Of a stretch of 53,332 nucleotides of DNA, positions 1 to 9,700 are shown in pieces; positions within the stretch are counted from its first letter, which is position 1, and every line of letters starts with the position of its first letter. Under the pieces are notes generated by a model. It did not search any database and was not told the origin of the DNA. It saw only the letters and a program-made list of their open reading frames with translations. This stretch comes from Bacteroidales bacterium (GTDB taxonomy: Bacteria > Bacteroidota > Bacteroidia > Bacteroidales > UBA4181), in contig JAISCQ010000303.1 of NCBI GenBank assembly GCA_031265445.1, positions 1-53,332 of the forward strand, written 5' to 3'. The position numbers were made by a program, and so were the translations under genes.

Positions 1-309
1 CTCCTGCTGGCCTACCTGTTTTTAAGCAGGGTTTATGTCCCGATGAGCGAATACGAGGCCGTTCCCGGTCGCGCCGATATTTTCCTGCAACGCAATCCGA
101 ATCTTCCCCAGGTCAAATACGAGTGGATTTTTGAACTGAAATACTGCAGAACCGGCGCCACCGACAAAGAAATCACCGCCAAACGCGACGAGGGTCTTGC
201 ACAATTGAAACAGTACGCCCAGTCCCACCGCCTGGGCGAACGTCCCGACCTGAAGGCTGCCCTGATTGTTTTTACAGGAAAAAATCAGTACCTGATAGAA
301 ACCGTTTAG
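1..309 (+). CDS. AAA-ATPase-like / PD-(D/E)XK nuclease family protein, C-terminal part (5' end outside window)
   Basis: The reading frame is open from the first base and stops at 309, so this is the 3' end of a gene that starts to the left. It ends with a PD-(D/E)XK-like core: a GRADIFL strand carrying the acidic residue, then a WIFELKY strand that supplies the E-x-K pair, and a C-terminal VFTGKNQYLIE strand. This arrangement matches the PDDEXK_9 C-terminal domain of the AAA-ATPase-like family that is expanded in many Bacteroidales (recalled family knowledge). The biological role of the family is not settled. A related gene lies at the right edge in the opposite orientation, and a broken relative starts at 620. 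The internal ATG at 43 is not a likely start because the conserved fold extends upstream of it. Confidence 0.8.
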   Translation, partial: LLLAYLFLSRVYVPMSEYEAVPGRADIFLQRNPNLPQVKYEWIFELKYCRTGATDKEITAKRDEGLAQLKQYAQSHRLGERPDLKAALIVFTGKNQYLIETV

Positions 310-324
310 CGATTGCCGCTACTG

Positions 325-406
325 TCGACCCTGACAGGTCTGCCGACCCTGTCAGGTCGGTGCGAAACGCCGACCTGTCAGGCTGCGCAGCTGCTGACAG
401 GGTCAA
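325..406. repeat. GACCCTGACAGG-type inverted-repeat element, copy 1
   Basis: This block of about 80 bp begins with a CGACCCTGACAGGTCTG arm and ends with a CTGCTGACAGGGTCAA arm. The arms are near-perfect terminal inverted repeats. Internal CCTGTCAGG and CGACCTGTCAGG motifs repeat the same core. A second full copy is at 12226-12326, with partial copies at 11645, 12126, 12345 and 52729. It sits in the gene-free spacer 310-619, just after the AAA-ATPase-like gene. Confidence 0.75.
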
Positions 407-460
407 CGGGAGACGGCGGCGGCGGGTTCGCCCCTTACTGTATATTTTTTGTATGCGCGG

Positions 461-604
461 GAAAAATATTTCTAATAAATGAACTTGTTTTTACGAAAAA
501 TATGGTTGTAATAAGATGATATGCTGTTGCTTTCGGTGATTTCTTTTGCATAAGGTTCATATAAAATTCGGTTGATGTAATAAATATATGTTACCTTTGC
601 AAGA
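461..604 (+). repeat. Long form of the promoter-bearing repeat, copy A
   Basis: This stretch of about 140 bp is nearly identical to the reverse complement of 49749-49883 (copy C). The shared part runs from a GAAAAATATTTCT-like segment through TGAACTTGTTTTTACG and GATGATATGCTGTTGC to the promoter core at 563-599. The last 45 bp recur in copies B (12455-12500) and D (52688-52732). The rest of the 310-619 spacer holds only the CTGACAGG element. Confidence 0.85.
572..599 (+). promoter_or_regulatory. Predicted Bacteroidota-type promoter (copy A)
   Basis: A TTG at 572-574 is followed after 17 nt by TACCTTTG at 592-599, which fits the Bacteroidota -7 consensus TAnnTTTG. The same two boxes at the same spacing occur in three other copies of the repeat. 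The first downstream ATG is at 620. Confidence 0.65.
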
Positions 605-619
605 TTAAAAGTAATTCAC

Positions 620-778
620 ATGAAGAATTTACCGATAGGAACACAGTCATTTGAAATCTTGCGCAGTCAGGATTTGTTATATGTGGACAGGACGGAGTTC
701 ATCCACCGATTAGTTACGACAGCGGAAAATCCATGCTCCTGGCATGCGGACTCAATAATTTCAAAATTGACTGCATAA
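620..778 (+). pseudogene. 5' remnant of an AAA-ATPase-like gene (about 52 codons)
   Basis: The first 35 residues (MKNLPIGTQSFEILR, then DLLYVDRTEFIHRLV) match my recollection of the N-terminus of the AAA-ATPase-like family, where the next element is a Walker A loop of the RRFGKS type. Here the segment just before the loop is missing. The bases that would encode GKSMLL are present at about 723-740 but in another frame, and the frame closes with TAA at 776-778. The gene therefore has an internal deletion with a frameshift and has lost nearly all of its length. Its promoter (572-599) is intact. The stop lies 3 nt before the ATG of the giant surface protein, so the remnant may now act as that gene's leader. 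Confidence 0.7.
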
Positions 779-781
779 ATT

Positions 782-3700
782 ATGGACAAATTTATTATCA
801 AGGAACTATTATTGAATACATTTGCTTTGCTGCGCGCAATTCAAAATTCAAAATTCAAAATTCGGAATTATCTGATCAGTCTCCTGATTGCGCTGTGTTT
901 TGCGGGCATTGCGGAAGCACAGACGAAGCCGGGCGGGATTACGACCACGGACGTGAACACGGAACTGTGGCTCAAGGCGGACGCTTTGCCGGATCTTTTG
1001 ACGACGGATCACGGTACGCAGATTAGTACATGGAATGATGTTTCAGGAAACAACAGACACCATACTCGAATTGCCGAAGCGAATGAATACAAAAAACCGT
1101 ACCTGAACAAAACGGGGTGGGTGGAGAACTTTATGGAGAAGAATTATATGATGAACTATCATCCTTCTTTATATTTTGTCGGCCCTTCACAATTAACTGC
1201 GCCTATGTTTTATGACGCCAGTAAAGCATATTATGTCTTTTATGTAGCCGAACAGATAGGCGCTAAATCTACCTACTTCAATACGGTTTATTCATTTGAA
1301 GATAACCATACTTATGGAGAAAATGTCAGTGGCTGGCACGATGATAAGCTTGCATTCAGGATGGGAGGTTATGGAAGTGCAGATACTTATGAATATGACG
1401 CAACGACTACTAAAAAAAATGGAGTTATAGCAGTAATTCGTCCGAACAGTTCTACAGCTGCTCAATATATATATTATAATGGCAGTTCCAAAAGTTTTAA
1501 TGGTAAAGCTTTTAGTACTCCGAATGGAAACAGTGAAATAGGAAATTATAAAGCTTCAACTAACTACACTTTGAATGGGGACATTCAGGAACTGATCGTA
1601 TTGTCCGGCACGCAAGGTACTGCCATGAACGCTACCGACATCGCGAAAGTAAACTCGTATTTAGCAATCAAGTACGGTCAGACGCTTATAGCGGGCGACT
1701 ATGTCAATTCGGCGGGAACATCCGTATGGACAAGGGCTAACAACGCCGGATATACGGCGACTGTATTCGGCATTGCCCGCGACGACGACATGTCGCTCCA
1801 TCAGAAGCAGTCGATAAGTTATCCCGACCCCGCTTTTACAGCATTTGTGGGAGATGCAGCGTATCCCCTGAATCTGCAAAACCCGGGGACGCTGAACAAT
1901 GGTTTTTATTTGATGTTCGGTTCAAACGGGATGGAAAATTATGCGGAATATAAGCCCGGCGGAACATTCGAGAACTTCGGTTTGCAGAACGAATCCTTCT
2001 TCAAGCGGCTGAACCGTGCCTACAAGGTGCAGTTAACGGGAGCTTCTTCCTTCACGGTCAAGCTCTCCCTGAGCGGATTTGCCGGACTCGGAATTACGCC
2101 CGATTATACAATGGTTACCGCATCCGGCAACACTGATTTCAGTCCGGCAACCACAAGGCTTTATCCTGTAGACAATAACGGAATCGTTACCATAGAGGTA
2201 CATTCGGGAGAGATTATCGGTTTCGGATATACGCTGACAAAAAACCTCGGAGACGCGCTGACCGGCAGCAATCTGGAGCTGTGGCTCAAGGCTGACGAAG
2301 TTTACAGACACAAAGTAATTACGCACGGGACAGATGCTGTGCGATGGGTAAACCACTCGGGAGCATTGGCAGATTTTACACGGGACGGTACAAGTGCAGT
2401 ACCGGTATTTACCACGAATAACGGCATGAACTATCATCCCGCGCTGACTTTTGAATCATCCGCTAAAAAGCTGGTTTCAACCGGCGCTACATCCGCCGCT
2501 AAAATGTATATGACATTTTATGTAAGTACAGCGAACACTGCGGCGCTGGATCAAAAATACGGAACGCTGTTTTCATATAAGACAGCCGGTTATTATGATG
2601 AAGGCTGGTACGGGAGCAGCGTGAGCAGCAAGGCAGATTATTTATATGCGCGCGGCAGTACCTCCGCTTCTTATACAAAAACTAACCCCGGATTGAACAA
2701 ACGTTCCGGCATTGTATCTTTTTACAGAAGGGAACAGTATATCCAGCCTTATCACAATACTCACGCATCACCCAGTTATGTAACTGGAACTGCATTATCC
2801 GAAACTTCGGAGACACAGACCATTGGCGCGAGCAGCAACGGGACGAATCCCTTCTACGGGACGATACAGGAAGTGATCATGCTTTCGGCAGACAAGGATC
2901 CCAATGGCTTCAATCCGTTCGACAGGCAGAAAATATACTCGTACCTTGCCATAAAGTACGGCATAAGCCTTGAATCCGACCAGCCCAATCTCTACAATTC
3001 GGCGGATAAATCCGTATGGACAGGAAGCGCCAACGCCGGATATACGTCCACCGTGTTCGGCATTGCCCGCGACGACAAGACCTCCCTGTATCAGAAACAG
3101 TCGATCAGTGTGGACGACCCCGCTTTTACAGCTTTTGTGGGCGATGAAGTGTATCCTCTGAATCAGCAAAACCCGGCGGTACTGGACAACGGTTTTTATT
3201 TGATGTTCGGTTCAAACGGGGCAACAGATATGACGGCATATCAACCCGCCGGAACACAATTCGCGAATACCGCTTTGCAGAACGAATACTTCTTCAAGCG
3301 CTTAAACCGTGCCTACAGGGTGCAGTTAACGGGGCCTTCTTCCTTCACAGTCAAGCTCTCCCTGAGCGGATTTGCAGGATTTACGCCCGATTACGCAATG
3401 GTTACTTCCGACGCTGATTTCAATAATCCGGCAAACATAAGGCTTTATCCTGTAGACAACAACGGAATCGTTACCATAGAGGTAAAGTCGGGAGATATGA
3501 TCGGTTTCGGATATACGCTGACAAAAAACCTCGGAGGCGCGCTGACCGGCGGCAGCGCTCTGGAGCTGTGGCTCAAGGCTGACGAAGTTTACAGACACAA
3601 AGTAATAACGCACGGGACAGATGCTGTGCGCTGGGAAAACCACTCGGGAGCATTGACAGATTTTACACGGGACGGTACAAGCGCAGTACCGGTATTTACC

Positions 3701-6700
3701 ACGAATAACGGCATGAACTACCATCCCGCGCTGACTTTTGAATCGTCCGTTAAAAAGCTGGTTTCAACCGGCGCAACACTCTCCAGTAAAAAATATATGA
3801 CATTTTATGTGAGTACCGCGAACACCACGGCGCTGGCTCAAAAATACGGAACACTGTTTTCACATAAGGCAAGCAATTATTATGATGAAGGCTGGTACGG
3901 GAACAGCAACGGGGATTACCTTTATATGCGCGGCAGCGCTGCTGCTTACACTATGCTTTCCCCCGGATTGAACAGCCGTTCAGGCATTGTAGCTTTTCAA
4001 AGAGGGAATCTAAATTCTGCGAATCAATATATCATGACTTATCACAATGCCCGCCCATCATCAACCAGCACTTATCCACTGATAACTGCATTACCCGCAA
4101 ATTCGCAGACACAGACCATTGGCGCGAACGGGACGGACAATCCCTTCTCCGGGACAATACAGGAAGTAATCATGCTTTCGGCAGATATAAGCGGCTCATT
4201 CGGCGCCGACGCCATGAAAATATATTCTTACCTTGCCATAAAATACGGCATAAGCCTCGAATCCACCGCCCAGCCCGATCTATACAATTCACAGGGAAAC
4301 AAGGTATGGAACGCTTTGAGTGACGGCTACAACAGTAACATATTCGGCATTGCCCGCGACGACGGCACATCTTTGTATCAGAAGCAGTCGACCAGTGTGG
4401 AAGATCAAATAATGACTGTCTTTCTGGGAAATACGCTGCGCAATCTGAACAGCGACAACCCGGCAACCATTGCCGGCGACCATACATACCTGCTTTTCGG
4501 CTCGGGAGCAAAGGCATATACTCTATACGCGCAGTCAGCCGGAACAGGCTACCATAACGGGACGGCGACAGAGGCTGTTACGCACATCCTGCGCAAGTTT
4601 AAAACACAGATGACAACTGCGACTTCGATGACGGTCAACATCGCCTCACATGCGGTGGCGCCCTACGCTGCCAAATACGTGCTGGTGTCGGCAAGCGACG
4701 CTTTTACGCCGGGAAGCACCCGCATATATCCTGTCAGCAGCAGCAACAACATTGCTTCCGATGTACTGATCAATGCAGGCGACTATGTGGCTTTGGCAGG
4801 CGGCCCTTTTCCTGCGCCGGAAGCGCCGGGAGGAGTTACTGCAAATCTGAAAATGTGGCTGAATGCCGAAAACACTTCCACGCTGACCGTTAACAGTAAT
4901 ACCGGCGAGGTTACATCCTGGAGAGACCAGTTGAACGGAGCCCCCGGAACCAACAACGTAGTATTTACCAATACGTATGCCCAAACCAACAAGTTATTTG
5001 CACAGCCGCCGCTTTACCGCAAATTTGAACCGAGAACAAACTATCATCCCGCTGTTTTCTTTGAAAATGACGCCAAGGACATTGGCATGAGTAGCGCGAC
5101 TTATAAACGTTTTCTTACTGCAACCAAAGGTCCGATGACTGTGGATTCTCCTGCCGTATATCATTTATTTTTTGTAATGTATAATAAATTCGGAAGTATC
5201 AACAGAACTTATTTCCTCAGTTATGGCAGCAGCGCTTTTGATGGGGGTTGGGACCAAACTGCCCGTCCGGCTTTCGGACTGGAAAATATTTCCAAGGGAG
5301 TAACTGCACGATACAGGGAAGATGGAGGAGCAGGCGAGTTTAACGGTACTAAGGAACTGTATAAACTGGATGCTACTGCCATCGGTTATTATGGAATAAG
5401 AAAAGGGGCAGGCGCAAGATTTGAATTTGATGCCTATGGAGAAACTCGGAGCAACACGTCCATCGGAAATCCCACCGGAAGTCCCAAAAGGGTTGATTTA
5501 AGCGATGCGCCGGGCATACTGGGCGGAGGCTCGTATGTAAACAGGGATGTACGCGGAGTAATCAGCGAAATAATAGCATACGAAGGTGAATTAAGCGATG
5601 ACGACAAGGACAGAATATATTCCTATCTCGGATTGAAGTACGGCGTTACTTTGGATAAGGACAAAAACAGTGCAACCGTCAACTTTGACTATAAACTGTC
5701 GGACGGTACTGTGGTATGGGCAGGAAATACGACTCGTCAGGCTTACCACCACAATGTTGCGGCAATCGTGCGCGACGACGTTGCAGGACTGAACAACATG
5801 CAGTCGCACTCAACCGACGACGGTTCGGTTGTAACCATGGGCATAGGTACGAGGCTGGGGACAAACCCGGCGCTGACGGGACTGAAGAACGACAAAGAGG
5901 CAATTATATGGGGAAACAACGGAGCAACGGGCGAGGCTGGAGGCGACAAACTCTGCGGACTGGAGGCCAAGCGGACAAACAGGATATGGATGGTTGACAA
6001 CATCACGCAGCAGGATTACGAAGTACGCATAGGCGCCGGCAATGCACAGTCGGACGTTTTCCCTTACGGAGGTCCCAACCGCAAGGTATATTTGCTGATA
6101 TCGAAGTCAACAGGCTTTGCCGAGGGAGACGCCATTTCCATTCCGGGAGTTTACAACACCGAAACCGGACTGCACGAGTTCAGCTATACCTTCGAACATG
6201 GCAAAACATATTACTTTTGCTTTGCCGGACAGAATACCGATGGGGTCGGATGTCCGGGATGCGAATTTGCAGGACAGAAAAGCCTGCGTTTCACTTCATC
6301 GGTATGGCAAAACGGAGCGAAAAGCGGTACATATCCCATGGGCGACGACTTTTCGGTGAGCATTGACGTAAGTTCGGAACTGGGAAACAGCGGATTTGCG
6401 GCGGGATACCCGCGCGCTTCAAGCGGAAGCACCCTGCGGCTGAGACGCAAAAACTCAAGTTCCGACGTGGACAAAGCCATGACGGCACACATGACATTCA
6501 CCTCCGCCAGTTTGCCCTCGTTCATGGTCTATTCCATTGGCCGTACATCCAGTGTAAACGACGAAATCAGCGTATACGGCATGTGCAACGGAGCCGTGGT
6601 GATCCCGGAACTGAGCTATGTTGCAGGCGAAGCGGGCAGTTCGTACAAAATTAATAACTATGAGAATGTAATTGCGTACAGATCCTCGACCTATACATCG

Positions 6701-9700
6701 AACAGGGGAAGCATGCAGGTGAGGTTTCACATTCCCGTAACGGAGGTGTTTGTGGTGTACGGGCGCGGCGCAACTTCGGGGGAAACAGGCATAGGCCCGC
6801 TCTCGTTCCACTGTCCTCCTCCGGCGCCGACCATCAACACGGACGGGCTGGGATTCTCGAAGGACGCTCCGTCGGAGGTGGAACTCTGCCAAAACGTACC
6901 GTACGTTTTCCATCTCGTCAACACCAACTGCGATCCCGTGAAGGTCAAATTTACGGATATCCTGCCCGCAGGCATGAAATGGATTGCCGGATCGCTGATT
7001 CTCGACGGGTCAAACATCGACGGCCAGACCGTGATCAACAGCTATGGCGGAACGGACGCCCTGGCAATCGATGCGATGCCTGTTCCGCCGGGAAACCACA
7101 CCTTTACGGCAAGCGCGAAGTTCGACGACAATGCGGCAGCCGGCACGTACAGCAACCGCGCAAAAATAGAATACGTCGGTACTGTCAACGGAACCGAAAC
7201 GACGGTGAGCGGGTACAGCTGCGACGCCTACAGGGGATGCGGCTACTCTACGGACATCCTGGCTACGGGCAGCAACAGCAATTACAAATCCATAGAAATT
7301 ACGGAATATAAACCGTCAAAGGATTACTATATTGAAAAGGATACGATTACCATTGACCTGAAATTCAACAATCCGAACAGCGTTTCATTTTCAGGAAGCT
7401 ACATCCTGAATTTCATCTACAGCAAAGAGTTCAGATACATCAGGAACTCCGTCGGCACGGAGGGCATAAATGCAGGCGAACCGCAGTTTGAAGTGGAGGA
7501 CAACGATACGGTGCAGGGACATCTCTATTTCAATATAACCGATATTCCAGCGGGAGCATCGTCCGTATCGCTGCGGTTCAGGGCGCCCGGAAAGACGGAG
7601 CTTGCACAGGACGGCAACGGAGCGACGGAATCCTTTGTCGCCGGTTTCGACATGGAAACCGAATCGGAAGACGTATGCGAGAATGTGGTGTTCGACGAAT
7701 TTTACGGCGAGACGGAAGTCCCGTATCTGGAATGTCCTGACATCCCGGAACATTCCATTACCTGGGACGCACCCGCGTATGACCTTTGCGAAGGCGGCCA
7801 TCTTGCCGCAACGGTATCCGCCGGAGTGGAATGTGTTTTCGGAAACCATATCTCCTACAGGCTGGAATTTAAACAGAAGGAATCCGATCCCTCATGGACG
7901 AAAATACTTGAGAAAGATACCATCATCGACTGTTCGGAAGAGACTATGCTGTCAAAGACATTCGAGTTTAACGGGATTACAGCGAAGGATACCGGGATGT
8001 ACCGCGTCCTGATCAGCGCAAAAGGACGCATGGATATGGAAGATTGCCGTGCGGTATCCGATACGGCGCATGTTACCGTTGCAGAGAACTTATCCGGCGG
8101 AACAATTGCCGCCAGCCAGACCATACTCTCCGGACAGACGCCCGCCGGACTGACGTCAACTGAAGATGCTTCCGGCGGTTTGGGAATGATTGCCTGCCAG
8201 TGGGAGCAAAGTACGGACGGTACTGAATGGAACGAAATTGCAGAAGAGACGTTAACGACATACCAGCCCGTCGCGCTCACCGCTCCCGTACAGTACCGCC
8301 GCAAAGCGACAAACACTTGCGGCTATGCTTACAGCAATACCGTTGCCGTAACCATAGCGCCGGTAAGTCCGCTGTCGCTGAAATATGTTGCCTGCCCGGG
8401 CGCATCGGTAACAATGGGATTCGATAATCCGACTGCAAGCGGAGTAACATTCTTCTGGTACACGCTGCAAACAGACGAAACGCCAATATCAGACGGAAGC
8501 AGTGTCGATCAGATAACTGTTACCAAAAACTCCGATCCCGTTCAAACATGGTGGGTTGAACCGAGATACGGCGGCGTAAGCCTTCCGCGCTATAAGGTGG
8601 AACTGGAGCTTGGCGACTGCGGAGTTACCGACCCGGAGAATTGCGCGCTTACCGGCACGCTGCTGTTTAAGGAAGACTTCGGCGGGAACAGTGAAAGCGA
8701 TCCGCCGTACAAGCCCGACGGCATCCCCCAAATGGATCCCAGCTATACATATGATATTGATCAGAGCAGTTCGAATCAAAACGCTCCCTATCTGGATGAA
8801 AAGCAATATATGATAGCCAAAATAGGAGAGCCGCACAGCGGCGGTTCTCCTGTATGGGATTCGGTATACGACCATACGCATCCGTCAACAGGCAGTCGCG
8901 GATATTTTCTTGAGGCCAATGCGGACTGGTATAAGGGACAGTTTTATGAGCACACGATAGGCGGGCTTTGCGAGGGAATAGAACTGTATTTCAGCGCATG
9001 GATCAACAATGTACTTGTATATAGTAGTTATCCGGATCATGTCAACCAGGTGTTTGTTCTCGAAGACGAGGATGGGAACGTCATAGCCGAATACTATACC
9101 GGCAATATACCGAACGGCAACGTCGGCTGGAAACAGTACGGCTTCCGGTTTACCGTACCGGCAAACATTACGTCGCTGAAACTGCGGATCATCAATAACG
9201 GAACCGGCTCAAGCGGCAACGACTTCGCCCTCGACGATATCGAAGTACGTTTCTGCGCTCCGCCGGTAACGCTAACGCAGCCCGAAAAAACAGACACTGC
9301 CCTCTGCCTTGGGTCTTCCCTGATCATTAATGGCGAATATACCGACTCCGACGGAACATTCGGTAATCATCTGGTATATCAATGGGAAAAGAATACGGGC
9401 GACATCAACGATCCCTCCAAATGGAGTAAAATTGATGGTACTGTCGGAAATTCAAACAACGGAACAGTAAGCAGCGTTTACACAATCAACCCTGTTGCTG
9501 CTGCGGATGAAGGCTATTACCGTCTGGTTGTAGCCAACGCTACGCATATCGGCAATTACAGCTGCCGCGCCATGTCGGATATGATACATGTAACGCTAAG
9601 CCCTGCCTGCGCCGTTGATGACCAGGTTGAGGGCATATCCTGCAACACCGCGATTACAAAAGACGTTCTGGCAGACGTTCTGGCAGACGTTCTGGCAAAT

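Noticed and set aside
313-519. Small coding gene after the left-edge nuclease
   Set aside because: It is built from the CTGACAGG element and the long promoter repeat, and its C-terminal peptide recurs in copy C, as expected for repeat DNA.
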